Shown: in pieces, positions 25,412 to 33,847 of the stretch
Position numbering within the stretch: the stretch's first letter is position 1
Layout of the letters: every line of letters starts with the position of its first letter
Source: Halomonas sp. 54_146
GTDB lineage: Bacteria > Pseudomonadota > Gammaproteobacteria > Pseudomonadales > Halomonadaceae
Reading direction: 5' to 3'
DNA length: 64,000 nt
NCBI RefSeq assembly: GCF_001507855.1
Contig: NZ_LGEN01000016.1
Span: forward strand, 1-64,000
Notes under the pieces: generated by a model
What the model saw: only the letters and a program-made list of their open reading frames with translations
What the model was told of the DNA's origin: nothing
The model's database searches: none
Program-made: the position numbers and the translations under genes

Positions 25412-26380
25412 ATGATACGCACCCTGCTAACCACCCCTGAAGGCGAAACCCACGAGGGAGACGAACGCCTGATAACACTGTGGCAATCCACGCCTGGCAG
25501 CCATATCTGGATCGATATGCAGGGGGAACCTCAAGAGAGCGAGCGGGCAATTTTAGAGGCGTTTGAGTTCCACCCCATGGCGATTCAAGATGCCCATAAA
25601 GAGCGCCATCCGCCTAAAATTGAAGAGTTTGACAACCATACGCTGATTATTTATCGCGGCATCTCCTCCTTCGATGCCGAACTGAACTATGTTCCTCAGC
25701 AGCTCTGCTTCTTCGTTGGTGAGCGCTTTTTGGTCACGCTTCACCCTGGCCAGGCGCTCTCTATTGAGCGGCTTTTCAACGAGCATGGTAAAGCGCTATT
25801 GGCTCACTCGCCGGAGCACGTGGCGCTGCGGGTGATGTATATCTCGGCTGGCTTTTATATCGACAGTTTGCTTGGGTTCGAAACCGCGTTGAGCGACCTG
25901 GAAGACGAGCTGCTGGAAAATGGTAATGATGGGCTGATGCGCAAAATTATTACCTATCGCTCTCGGCTGGTTAAAATGCGCCGCATTTTTAGCTATCACC
26001 AGGGGATTACCCAAGAGCTAATCGCTTATGACTACGAGCATTTGCCCCGGGAAGACAGCGAAACCCTGCACGCCATCAACGATGTGGCCGATCGTTTCGA
26101 GCGCCTCTACACCTTGACCCAGATGTACTACGATATTTGCGGCGACTTAGTCGATGGCTATATCTCCATTTCCTCTCACCAGTTAAACATCACCATGCGC
26201 GTGCTCACGGTGATTACCGCGATTTTCGTTCCTCTTACCTTTATCGCCGGCATTTACGGCATGAACTTCGAAAATATGCCCGAGCTGCGCTACGAGTACG
26301 GCTATTTTTTCGTGTTGGGGGCGATGCTGGGGATTGGTGGCGTGCTGATTTGGTTGTTTAAGCGTAAGCACTGGTTTTAG
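25412..26380 (+). CDS. CorA-family divalent cation transporter
   Basis: The 322-residue protein has the CorA layout: a large cytoplasmic N-terminal domain, a long stalk helix, and two C-terminal membrane helices. The conserved GMN selectivity motif appears in IAGIYGMNFENMPEL between those helices. CorA proteins are pentameric channels for Mg, Co or Ni; the ZntB branch transports zinc. The start at 25412 follows AAGGAAG. An in-frame ATG at 25370 overlapping the GGDEF gene lacks a ribosome site. A 15-bp duplication begins inside the last codons and includes the stop. Confidence 0.9.
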   Translation: MIRTLLTTPEGETHEGDERLITLWQSTPGSHIWIDMQGEPQESERAILEAFEFHPMAIQDAHKERHPPKIEEFDNHTLIIYRGISSFDAELNYVPQQLCFFVGERFLVTLHPGQALSIERLFNEHGKALLAHSPEHVALRVMYISAGFYIDSLLGFETALSDLEDELLENGNDGLMRKIITYRSRLVKMRRIFSYHQGITQELIAYDYEHLPREDSETLHAINDVADRFERLYTLTQMYYDICGDLVDGYISISSHQLNITMRVLTVITAIFVPLTFIAGIYGMNFENMPELRYEYGYFFVLGAMLGIGGVLIWLFKRKHWF

Positions 26381-26406
26381 GCGGGCTGGTTTTAGGCGGG
26401 CTGGTT
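26371..26406. repeat. 15-bp tandem repeat spanning the corA-type stop codon
   Basis: ctggttttaggcggg at 26371-26385 is repeated exactly at 26386-26400, with a partial third copy. The first copy contains the final Trp-Phe codons and the TAG stop, so the duplication creates a second, unused gene end. Confidence 0.9.
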
Positions 26407-26494
26407 GAGCGAAAAGTTAAGGCATTCATAGGTGGTTGGCGCTTGTCTGTGGCATCCTCTCCGGCGACTAGCTTATTAACCGGAGAGTATTTCC

Positions 26495-27073
26495 ATGACC
26501 ATTATGATTATCGGGCTGCTGATTTTTCTAGGCAGCCATTCTGTGCGAATCTTTGCTGAAAACTGGCGTCAGCAGCAGATCGCCCAACGCGGTGAAACCA
26601 CGTGGAAAGTAGCCTATTCGGCGGTATCCATCGTTGGCTTGGCTATCGCCATTTACGGTTTTGGGCAGATGCGCCTCGACCCTATTTACGTTTGGTTCCC
26701 GCCCATGGGAATGCGCCATGCGGTGGCGCTGCTGATGGTGCCCGCCTTTATTATGCTGGCGGCGGCGTATGTGCCTCATAATGCGATTAAGGCCAAGCTT
26801 GGCCACCCGATGATGCTGTCGGTAAAAATCTGGGCGTTTGCTCACCTGCTCGCTAATGGGCGCCTGGGCGATATTATCTTTTTTGCGGCCTTTCTTGTGT
26901 GGGCTATTCTGGCGTTTAAAGCAGCTAAAAAACGCGACCGCCTTGCACCGCCTGTGCCCGTCAGCACTAACAAAATGGCCACCGTTACGACCGTGCTCGT
27001 CGGCTTGGTAGCGTATGTGGTGTTTGCTTTTTACCTGCATACCGCGCTGATTGGTGTCCCTGTTTTTAGCTAA
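26495..27073 (+). CDS. NnrU-family membrane protein
   Basis: The 192-residue integral membrane protein matches the NnrU family. It has five or six hydrophobic helices, the N-terminal LIFLGSHSVRIFAENWRQ and the central VKIWAFAHLLANGRLGDIIFF. NnrU was first described near nitrite and nitric oxide reductase genes, but members also occur without them, as here. Related NnrU-type proteins include 15-cis-zeta-carotene isomerase, which binds heme through conserved histidines. The GGAGAG site fits the ATG at 26495. Function in this organism is unknown. Confidence 0.85.
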   Translation: MTIMIIGLLIFLGSHSVRIFAENWRQQQIAQRGETTWKVAYSAVSIVGLAIAIYGFGQMRLDPIYVWFPPMGMRHAVALLMVPAFIMLAAAYVPHNAIKAKLGHPMMLSVKIWAFAHLLANGRLGDIIFFAAFLVWAILAFKAAKKRDRLAPPVPVSTNKMATVTTVLVGLVAYVVFAFYLHTALIGVPVFS

Positions 27074-27118
27074 TCGGCCTTTAGCACACCTGACCTTGGA
27101 TTAATGAGGAGCCAGCCC

Positions 27119-28327
27119 ATGGCCGAAACTACCCACACGGTGCCGACGACGATGGCCGCTATGTTATTGACCGGCCATGGTGGTATTGAAAAACTGGAAT
27201 ACCATCAGGATGTTACGACGCCGCAGCCCAAGGCGGGTGAAGTGCTGGTGCAGGTAACCGCCACCGCAAAGAACAACACCGACCGCAAAGCCCGTGAAGG
27301 GCTCTATCCCACTAAGGATAAAGGCGACGTTACGTCCTTTGCCATGGGCGGCACTCCCACGCTTACCTTCCCGCGTATTCAAGGCGCTGACGTAGCCGGC
27401 CGCATAGTGGCGGTGGGTGAGGGCGTTAACGCCGAGCGTATTGGCCAGCGTGGGCTGCTTGATTTTAATATCTACGCCGATGAGCGCCGCGATATTAATC
27501 TAACGCCGGATTACTACGGCCACGGGGCCGACGGCGGGTTTGCTGAGTATATCGCCGTACCTGCTGATCAGTTTTATCACGTGTCCAATCCAGAGCTGCA
27601 CGATGCCGAACTGGCTTCGATGGGCATGTGCTCTTATCAAACCGCTTACCACATGATGACCGCCGCCAAGGTGAGTGCCGGCGAGCGAGTGTTGGTCAGC
27701 GGCGCGAGTGGCGGGGTAGGCACTGCACTGATTCAGCTCTGCCGCATTGTGGGGGCTATTCCGTTCGCGGTAAGCCAGCTCGACAAAGCCGATGCCCTCA
27801 GAGCATTAGGCGCAGAAGCGGTGATTGACCGTGACGACCTGCCGACCTTTGTTGAGCGGGTGCTGGCAACCACCGGCGGCAAACCGATGGATGCGGTGAT
27901 GGATTTGGTGGGCGGTGAAATGACTAACCTGTTTATCGACACCATGATTGTCGATATGCAGGGGCGAGCAAGCTACCCGCGCCTTTCTATTGCCGGTGCC
28001 AGCGGTGGCAATCTTAGCGAAATGATGTGGACCCGCATCTACCTTTATCAGGTACAGATTTTTGGCGTTTCCCACGGCACCCGTGAAGAGGCCGAACAGT
28101 TGGTGGCGTGGATTCGTAGCGGTGAATTAAAGCCTGTATTGCATGCGGCGTTTAAGCTTTCTGAGCTGCATGACGCCGAGCGCTACTTTATCAATCGGAG
28201 CAGCAACTATCTGGGCAAAATTGTGCTGGTTCCTGATGCCCAGTGGGCAGCTCACGGTGCGCCGTTCGCCCTTGATAACGTTGCACTTAATAACCCTGTC
28301 TCTTCTGATGCTCAGGAGCGCCGCTAG
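27119..28327 (+). CDS. MDR-superfamily NAD(P)-dependent oxidoreductase (quinone reductase/zinc-type ADH-like)
   Basis: The 402-residue medium-chain dehydrogenase/reductase has the GroES-like N-terminal domain and a Rossmann domain with VLVSGASGGVGTALIQL at about residues 198-214. No cluster of four structural zinc cysteines is present, so it belongs with quinone-oxidoreductase-like or zinc-independent members. The ATG at 27119 follows GAGGAG; the upstream ATG at 27104 contains that site. The stop codon shares one base with the GTG start of the proline-racemase-family gene, so the two proteins are probably made together and act in one pathway, perhaps on hydroxyproline or a related imino acid. 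Confidence 0.85.
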   Translation: MAETTHTVPTTMAAMLLTGHGGIEKLEYHQDVTTPQPKAGEVLVQVTATAKNNTDRKAREGLYPTKDKGDVTSFAMGGTPTLTFPRIQGADVAGRIVAVGEGVNAERIGQRGLLDFNIYADERRDINLTPDYYGHGADGGFAEYIAVPADQFYHVSNPELHDAELASMGMCSYQTAYHMMTAAKVSAGERVLVSGASGGVGTALIQLCRIVGAIPFAVSQLDKADALRALGAEAVIDRDDLPTFVERVLATTGGKPMDAVMDLVGGEMTNLFIDTMIVDMQGRASYPRLSIAGASGGNLSEMMWTRIYLYQVQIFGVSHGTREEAEQLVAWIRSGELKPVLHAAFKLSELHDAERYFINRSSNYLGKIVLVPDAQWAAHGAPFALDNVALNNPVSSDAQERR

Positions 28328-29388
28328 TGAATAACCTCCATACCCTTCAATTGATGGATACCCATGCCGGTGGCGATGTTAGCCGTATTGTTACCGGGGG
28401 CATTGATGTGCTGCCGGGTGCCACCGTGCGCGAGCAGATGGAGTACCTGCGCGATGACGCCGATGGCCTGCGCCGCCTGTTGCTGGAAGAGCCCTACGGC
28501 ATTCCGGAAATGTCGGTCGACTTGTTAGTGCCTGCTTGCCACCCAGAAGCGGTGGCGGGTTACATCATTATGGAAGTGATGGGCTACCCCATTTACTCCG
28601 GCTCTAACACGCTGTGTACCGCCACCGCAGTGCTGGAAAGCGGCATTGTGCCCAAGCAAGAAGGTATTCAGCGCTTTAAGCTGGAAGCACCGGCGGGGTT
28701 AGTGCAAATCGAAGCGAAGGTGCATAACGGCGTTGTTGAGTCAGTCACCTGTGAAGGGCTGCCCAGCTATATCGACACCTACCAAGATACCATCCAGGTG
28801 CCGGGCATTGGCCAAGTCACCTATTCGATTGCCTATAGCGGTGGCTTCTACGCACTGGTCGATGCCACTGAACTGGGCTTTAAGCTTTCCCGTGATGAGG
28901 AGCGCGCGCTTTCAGAATGTGCCTATAAAATTGTTGAAGCGATTAAAGCCGAGCGGGGCTTTTCACATTACACCCTGGGCGATGTAGGGCCGCTGCCGTT
29001 TTTGCACTTTATGGGGCCGGAAGAGCAGGTTGGAGAAGGCTATATACGCTCGCGCTCAACCACCTATGTGCATCCTGGCGTTATTTGCCGCAGCACGACG
29101 GGTACCGGTACCTCGGCGCGTTTGGCATTGATGAACTACGAAGGGCGGCTAAAGCTAGGGGATAAGTTAGAGACGGTATCGCTGCGCGAGACGGGCTTTA
29201 TCGGCACCTTTACCGGCACTCACCAAGAGGGCGCTTACCAGGTGGTGGAAAACACCATAACTGGCCGCAGCTACGTGCTGGCGCACTCTGACATTGTGAT
29301 TAACTGTGATGACCCGATGGTGGCCTGCGGTGAGCTACACCACATACTGAGCGATCGGCATCAACACGTTGAGCCTTCAGCGACCTGA
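28327..29388 (+). CDS. Proline racemase-family protein (likely dehydratase type, Cys/Thr active site)
   Basis: The 353-residue protein belongs to the proline racemase/hydroxyproline epimerase superfamily (DTHAGGDVSRIV at the start, VHPGVICRSTTGTGTSA near residue 249). Racemases use two cysteines. Here the first site has Cys97 in SGSNTLCTAT, while the second has Thr258 in place of cysteine. A Cys/Thr pair is known from trans-3-hydroxy-L-proline dehydratases, so dehydration is more likely than racemisation. The first motif also lacks the usual GH after Cys. Translation starts at GTG 28327, overlapping the stop of the MDR gene. Its 3' end overlaps the convergent DUF1289 gene by 28 bases. Confidence 0.85.
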   Translation: MNNLHTLQLMDTHAGGDVSRIVTGGIDVLPGATVREQMEYLRDDADGLRRLLLEEPYGIPEMSVDLLVPACHPEAVAGYIIMEVMGYPIYSGSNTLCTATAVLESGIVPKQEGIQRFKLEAPAGLVQIEAKVHNGVVESVTCEGLPSYIDTYQDTIQVPGIGQVTYSIAYSGGFYALVDATELGFKLSRDEERALSECAYKIVEAIKAERGFSHYTLGDVGPLPFLHFMGPEEQVGEGYIRSRSTTYVHPGVICRSTTGTGTSARLALMNYEGRLKLGDKLETVSLRETGFIGTFTGTHQEGAYQVVENTITGRSYVLAHSDIVINCDDPMVACGELHHILSDRHQHVEPSAT

Positions 29389-29600
29389 CTGTCTGCAACC
29401 TGGCTATTGGCAACAAAGCCTTCAGCTTCCAGGCGTTCCCATACCGGGGCTTTTTCGGCCTCGGTCATGCTTCCCCACACCGCGATTTCATCTAGCGTGC
29501 GGCCACAGCCCAGGCACAGCGATGTTGACGGCTCAATCTGGCAGATTTGCACGCACGGCGAAAGTGGGCGCGCCTTAAGTGAGGGATGGTTTTTCGTCAT
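29361..29600 (-). CDS. DUF1289 small cysteine-rich protein
   Basis: This 79-residue protein carries the DUF1289 core SPCVQICQIEPSTSLCLGCGRT, in which four spaced cysteines could bind a metal or iron-sulfur cluster. The family's LDEIAVWGSMTEAEKAPVWERL helix follows. The start at 29600 is the methionine closest to the core; a longer open frame to 29759 overlaps arfB in another frame and is not conserved. No good ribosome site is seen. The C-terminus ends in a short repeated SQVADSQVAEGS encoded by a 15-bp duplication. Family function is unknown. Confidence 0.8.
   Translation of the reverse strand: MTKNHPSLKARPLSPCVQICQIEPSTSLCLGCGRTLDEIAVWGSMTEAEKAPVWERLEAEGFVANSQVADSQVAEGSTC
29385..29414. repeat. 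15-bp tandem duplication at convergent gene ends
   Basis: ctgactgtctgcaac (29385-29399) and ctggctattggcaac (29400-29414) match at 11 of 15 positions. The pair starts at the stop codon of the proline-racemase-family gene and is in frame in the DUF1289 gene. Confidence 0.55.
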
Positions 29601-29631
29601 GAAAGAGGGCTCTTCGGCACTAGGCGTTGGT

Positions 29632-30048
29632 TTACAAAGCGGACACTTTACCACGCAGCGATTTGATTTTGCCTTTGCGGGTTTTATGGTCAACGCGGCG
29701 GCGCTGCGAGCCTTTGGTGGGCTTGGTGGCGCGGCGTACTTTTTGCTGTTTGGTAGCACTCTGGATCAGCTCTTTTAGGCGCGCCAGGGCATCTTCTTTA
29801 TTGAGCTCAAGCTTGCGATGGCTCTGGGCTTTAATAATCACCACGCCTTCTTTGCTGATGCGCTGATCGGATAACGCCATTAAGCGCTCTTTATAAAACG
29901 GCGGTAGCGTGGAGCTAAGAATATCGAAGCGCAAATGCACCGCCGAAGAGACTTTATTGACGTTCTGGCCACCAGCGCCTTGGGCGCGAATCTGGCTGAT
30001 ATCAATTTCCCAATCAGCCAGGGTAACGTTACTAGAAATGGTGAGCAT
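29632..30048 (-). CDS. arfB: Alternative ribosome-rescue factor (peptidyl-tRNA hydrolase ArfB)
   Basis: The 138-residue protein has the class I release-factor catalytic domain with the GGQ motif in IRAQGAGGQNVNKVSSAVHL near residue 25. It has no codon-recognition domain. A strongly basic tail (KQQKVRRATKPTKGSQRRR onward) enters the empty mRNA channel of stalled ribosomes. ArfB (YaeJ) thereby releases peptides from ribosomes lacking a stop codon. The start at 30048 is chosen because it matches the family N-terminus; an upstream ATG at 30078 adds ten unconserved residues. It is separated from the DUF1289 gene by 31 bases on the same strand. Confidence 0.92.
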   Translation of the reverse strand: MLTISSNVTLADWEIDISQIRAQGAGGQNVNKVSSAVHLRFDILSSTLPPFYKERLMALSDQRISKEGVVIIKAQSHRKLELNKEDALARLKELIQSATKQQKVRRATKPTKGSQRRRVDHKTRKGKIKSLRGKVSAL

Positions 30049-30133
30049 TAATGGCCCCTGCGTGACTCGTGAACCCATAAGGCTAGCACAATTGGCACAG
30101 AGGCGGTGGCCGCTACACGTTTAGCGCGCCTTA

Positions 30134-31081
30134 TTAACCGGCTAGATTGTTGATTGGCTGGCCATCGATATAAGCCAGTAAATTGCTAAACGCATCGCCA
30201 AAATAGAGCTCATAGCTATCTTTTTCCACATAGCCAAGGTGCGGCGTAGCGACCAGATTGGGCAGTTCCAGCAGCGAGCTTTTGAACACAGGCTCTGCAT
30301 CGAATACATCAATGGCGGCTTGCCCAGGCTGCCCCGCTTTTAGTGCCTGCTCAAGTGCCCCAGGCGCTATTAGCTGGGAACGGCTGGTATTGACCAGCAG
30401 CGCGGTTGGCTTCATCTGAGCAAGGGATTCAGCGCTGACAATGCCGCGGGTTTCATCGCTCAAGCGCAGGTGCAGGCTGAGCACATCTGAGCGCTGAAAA
30501 AGCGCTGTTTGGCTTTCTGCCACCTCTAAACCAGCATCGGCGGCGCGTTGGCGGGTGCCTTCCCGGCCCCACACCAATACGTTCATTTCAAAGGCTTGGC
30601 CATAGCGCGCCACTAAGCTGCCTATTTTTCCGTAGCCAAAAATGCCTAGCGTGCGGCCTTTAAGACCCGTTCCTAACGTGCGCTGCCAGCGGCCTGCTTT
30701 TAGATTTTCGATTTCTGCCGGGATATGGCGCATTGCCGAAAGCACCAAGCCCCAGGTCAATTCTGCTGCGGCGTAGGGTGAACCAGCGCCTACCATCACG
30801 GTGACGCCATGTTTACGGCAGGCCTCTATATCCACATGCGCCGCGCCGCTGCCGGTTTGGCTAATCACTTTCAGGTTGGGCAGGCGCTCAAGTAGGGCGG
30901 CTGTGATAGGCGTGCGTTCGCGAATAAGCACTAACGCCTCGGCGTCTTGGAAACGCGCACTTAGCGCATCCAGGTCGGTAAGGGTGTCGTGATAAACCGT
31001 TACATCAAAGCCTTCTAGCTGCTGGAAGGCGTCTAAACCGCGCACGCAGTCCTGGTAATCATCAGAGATGACAATTTTCAT
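30134..31081 (-). CDS. D-2-hydroxyacid dehydrogenase family protein
   Basis: The 315-residue NAD-dependent dehydrogenase has the standard two-domain 2-hydroxyacid dehydrogenase fold. The nucleotide motif is GIFGYGKIGSLVA near residue 146. The catalytic Arg is in LLVNTSRSQLI, the Glu in DVFDAEP and the His in ATPHLGYVEK. The family reduces 2-oxoacids to D-2-hydroxyacids or the reverse (phosphoglycerate, glyoxylate and others). The substrate cannot be assigned. There is no ACT domain, so it is not the long SerA type. It is divergent from the flavin reductase gene. Confidence 0.9.
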   Translation of the reverse strand: MKIVISDDYQDCVRGLDAFQQLEGFDVTVYHDTLTDLDALSARFQDAEALVLIRERTPITAALLERLPNLKVISQTGSGAAHVDIEACRKHGVTVMVGAGSPYAAAELTWGLVLSAMRHIPAEIENLKAGRWQRTLGTGLKGRTLGIFGYGKIGSLVARYGQAFEMNVLVWGREGTRQRAADAGLEVAESQTALFQRSDVLSLHLRLSDETRGIVSAESLAQMKPTALLVNTSRSQLIAPGALEQALKAGQPGQAAIDVFDAEPVFKSSLLELPNLVATPHLGYVEKDSYELYFGDAFSNLLAYIDGQPINNLAG

Positions 31082-31203
31082 GGAATCAATTCCTTGCTGG
31101 GCAGCTTATGTTTGCAAAACACGTGGGTGCTCGCAATGCTGTTGTAAAATGACCGCTGTTATAGGTCGATAATACGCCTAAACCCATTACCAAGGAGCGA
31201 TCA

Positions 31204-31818
31204 GTGAGCGACTATTTATTAGAGGATTCCGCTTTTAGTCCAGGTGTTATCTACCGGTTGCTATCGGGCAGTATTTGCCCTCGGCCTATTGCCTGGGTGT
31301 CTACTCAGGATAAGCAGGGCAATACCAATTTAGCGCCGTTTTCTTTCTTTAATATCGCCAGCGTGAACCCGCCCGTACTGGCATTTTCGCCGCTGCTAAA
31401 TGGCAGCGGTGAGCTTAAAGACACGGTGCGTAATTTAAATGAAGTACCTGAATGCGTTGTGCATGTGGGCAGCGAAGGGTTAATTGAAGCTCTCAATACC
31501 ACCAGCGCAAGCCTGCCGCCAGGAGAAGATGAGTTTGCCCTGGCCGGGCTTGAAAAAGCGGAAATGGCTGGCGTTAGCGTGCCGCGCATTGCCAACGCCC
31601 CGATTGCATTTGGCTGCAAACTGTTTGATATGATTCGATTTGGCGACCAACCGTTAGCAGGCACGTTGGTGCTGGCCCAAATCGTATCCATCCATATAGA
31701 TGATGCCTTGTGGGACGGCCGCCATGTGGATATGGACCTTCTCAAACCCGTAGGGCGGTTGGCGGGCAGTGATTACATCCGCATTAGCGATCGTTTTGCC
31801 ATGGAGCGACCCGCGTAG
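31204..31818 (+). CDS. Flavin reductase-like domain protein (DIM6/NTAB family)
   Basis: The 204-residue protein has the flavin reductase-like split-barrel fold that binds FMN. Typical blocks are CPRPIAWVSTQDKQGNTNLAPFS with FFNIASVNPPVLAFSP after it, and LAGTLVLAQIVSIHI. Members either reduce flavin for a monooxygenase or hold FMN for other reactions; no partner monooxygenase is adjacent. Translation starts at GTG 31204 with AAGGAGC seven bases upstream. It is divergently arranged with the 2-hydroxyacid dehydrogenase gene. Confidence 0.88.
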   Translation: MSDYLLEDSAFSPGVIYRLLSGSICPRPIAWVSTQDKQGNTNLAPFSFFNIASVNPPVLAFSPLLNGSGELKDTVRNLNEVPECVVHVGSEGLIEALNTTSASLPPGEDEFALAGLEKAEMAGVSVPRIANAPIAFGCKLFDMIRFGDQPLAGTLVLAQIVSIHIDDALWDGRHVDMDLLKPVGRLAGSDYIRISDRFAMERPA

Positions 31819-31890
31819 CGGTCTCATATCGCCCATTGGCAGTGCTTGGGAGCCGCTCACCCAGCGTGATGAAGTGAACATTAAAAATGC

Positions 31891-32658
31891 TCACTCAAAC
31901 CGCACCTGTAACGCAGTTAAAAACTGTTCAATGCGTGCAGCGTTGGTGCCCACATCGCTGGCGCCAAGGCGCGATGCCGAGCGCATGTCTACCTGCACAC
32001 CGTTTTCAAGCTCGGTTAAACGAATGACCACGTCGTCTTCAAAGCCAAACCAGCGTGTGGTCGCGGTGGCTTCTATTCGATGGCTGGTAATCCGGGCGAT
32101 GCGCCAGCCAGCCTCTTCGGCCACTGCTTGAGCGGCAGCCAACACGGTTTGCGGTGCTTCGGCCAACACCAGCGGCTTGATATAAGGGTAGGCGGCTTGT
32201 TGCTGCTGAGCGGTGGCTTCGCCGGGGTAGTCGACTGCGTTAGGTGCGGCTTCCCGTGCGTCAGCTAACGCTTCAAAAGCAGGCGGGTTCTGTGTGTCGG
32301 TTGTAATATCATGAATTGCTGGCACTTGCTGGGCACGCTGCCAGTGCTGCCAGGGTACATAAAGCAGCGCTGCAGCGGCGACGATGACCAGCGAAGCCAC
32401 CAAAGCAGGGGTAAAACGGCGGGTAAATAGGCTCAGCAATAGCGTGATAACGCTCACTGCTACTGCACCTCCGGCGGCATAGATGCCGTTGCGCAGCCAG
32501 TTAAAGGCCTCGCCGAGATTGATAAGTTCGCCACGATAAGCAGGCCCTGCGCCTGCCATCATCAGTACCGCCGCGGCTATCAGCAGAATGGCTAAGCCAG
32601 CTAGCACGCCTGGCCATCGGCCGCCGCGAAGGCGGGCGGTTGTTGGTCGCGTTACCAT
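31891..32658 (-). CDS. DUF1499 membrane protein
   Basis: The 255-residue protein has three N-terminal hydrophobic helices (about residues 17-37, 55-78 and 84-101). A soluble DUF1499 domain follows, with the family pattern PAIHDITTDTQNPPAFEAL near residue 113 and a C-terminal VDMRSASRLGASDVGTNAARI. DUF1499 proteins are widespread in proteobacteria and uncharacterised; the domain probably sits in the periplasm or at the inner-membrane surface. The gene stands alone on the minus strand. Short 13-14 base repeats containing ttagcac lie upstream (about 32688-32733). Confidence 0.85.
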   Translation of the reverse strand: MVTRPTTARLRGGRWPGVLAGLAILLIAAAVLMMAGAGPAYRGELINLGEAFNWLRNGIYAAGGAVAVSVITLLLSLFTRRFTPALVASLVIVAAAALLYVPWQHWQRAQQVPAIHDITTDTQNPPAFEALADAREAAPNAVDYPGEATAQQQQAAYPYIKPLVLAEAPQTVLAAAQAVAEEAGWRIARITSHRIEATATTRWFGFEDDVVIRLTELENGVQVDMRSASRLGASDVGTNAARIEQFLTALQVRFE

Positions 32659-32828
32659 GTTCTCTCCTTATCACAGCGTATTTCGCTATTCTTGGTACAG
32701 TGCTCTTAGCACAGCATTCTTAGCACCGTTATTGATTAGCTAACGGCTTCTTATCACAACGGTTTATTAGCGCAAGCACGGCGTCGATTGGCAATAAGAG
32801 CATGTTAACCCCTGACAATAGGATAAAT

Positions 32829-33188
32829 ATGACCAATAACGTAGCCGCTCTTCGCCAGCTACTGCTCAGCGCCCCGCGTGAAACCCTACCAATGACGTAT
32901 CAGCAGGTGGCTAGCAAGCTGGCACTCACGCCACCGCGCACCATTGCTCAGGTTACTCAGGCGTTAGAGCAGTTAATGCGCGAAGACGCCGCACAGCAAA
33001 AGCCTTTCATCGCGGCACTGGTGGTTAGCCGCCGTGGCGAGGGCTTACCGGCGGCTGGCTTTTTTGAACTGGCGGTAGCCTTAGGCCGTTTTCCTACGAA
33101 TGCCGCAGACCATCCAGCGGCTTACCACGCTGAGTTTCAGCGCGCCTTAAACGAGCGCGGGCACGGTGATGAAAACGATCAGCCTTAA
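32829..33188 (+). CDS. Conserved hypothetical protein
   Basis: This 119-residue soluble protein is not assigned to a named family. Its N-terminal half (MTYQQVASKLALTPPRTIAQ, about residues 22-41) looks like a helix-turn-helix or winged-helix element. It continues into helices ending EDAAQQKPFIAALVVSRRG and a glycine-proline segment, GLPAAGFFELAVALGRFP. Similar short proteins are common in alpha- and gammaproteobacteria as hypothetical proteins. The ATG at 32829 is preceded by AGGAT. Nucleic-acid binding is an inference only. Confidence 0.7.
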   Translation: MTNNVAALRQLLLSAPRETLPMTYQQVASKLALTPPRTIAQVTQALEQLMREDAAQQKPFIAALVVSRRGEGLPAAGFFELAVALGRFPTNAADHPAAYHAEFQRALNERGHGDENDQP

Positions 33189-33293
33189 GTTTCGCCGCGT
33201 TGCCGTGCAAAGAGGTATTGATTTTATTTTTCCATGCGCTGCCTTAGGATGAATGCAGCGTGGCCGCATGAAATGCCAACCATTCCACAAAAG

Positions 33294-33345
33294 CTGTCTT
33301 TAAGATCTGCCTTTTAAAATCCGTCTTTTAATATCTGTGTTTTTC
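33294..33345. repeat. Degenerate 13-14 bp tandem repeat, about 3.7 copies
   Basis: Units starting ctgtcttt, ctgccttt, ccgtcttt and ctgtgttt follow one another at 33294, 33307, 33321 and 33335, before the VOC-family gene. Confidence 0.6.
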
Positions 33346-33373
33346 AAAAAAGCCTAACCAGCTGGAGATGACG

Positions 33374-33799
33374 ATGAGCCTTTCACCCTTTCATTTGGCT
33401 ATTCCTGTTTATGATGTAGCGCTGGCGCGGGCGTTTTATAACGATGTGTTCGGCTTAGAAGAAGGGCGTTCCACCGAGCAGTGGGTCGACTTTAACTTTT
33501 TCGGCCACCAGCTAGTGATTCATGAACAGCCCAAAACACCCGGCCAAGAAAGCGCTCATACCAACCCAGTGGACGGTCATAACGTTCCCGTACCGCACTT
33601 TGGTGTGATTTTAGCGTGGGACGAATGGGAAGCCCTAGCCGAGCGTTTGAAAGCGCGCGACACGCAGTTTGTCATTGAGCCGTATATTCGCTTTAAAGGC
33701 GAAGTAGGCGAGCAGGCCACTATGTTCCTGCTCGACCCTTGTGGAAACGCCCTGGAGTTCAAGGCGTTTAAAGACATGAGCCAGGTGTTTGCAAAATAA
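33374..33799 (+). CDS. VOC-family protein (glyoxalase/dioxygenase fold)
   Basis: The 141-residue protein contains one complete VOC (vicinal oxygen chelate) module. Candidate metal ligands are the His of [11 protein letters not shown] near the start, the His of VPHFGVIL and the Glu of NALEFKAF near the end. Such proteins include glyoxalases, dioxygenases and resistance proteins; the reaction here is unknown. The second in-frame ATG (33374) lies a normal distance after CTGGAG. The first (33368) abuts it and is less likely. The zinc alcohol dehydrogenase gene follows after 48 bases on the same strand. Confidence 0.85.
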   Translation: MSLSPFHLAIPVYDVALARAFYNDVFGLEEGRSTEQWVDFNFFGHQLVIHEQPKTPGQESAHTNPVDGHNVPVPHFGVILAWDEWEALAERLKARDTQFVIEPYIRFKGEVGEQATMFLLDPCGNALEFKAFKDMSQVFAK

Positions 33800-33847
33800 G
33801 CGTTGTCAAAGAAGTTCGTCTATTGAAGACAAAATGGAGCCCTACCG

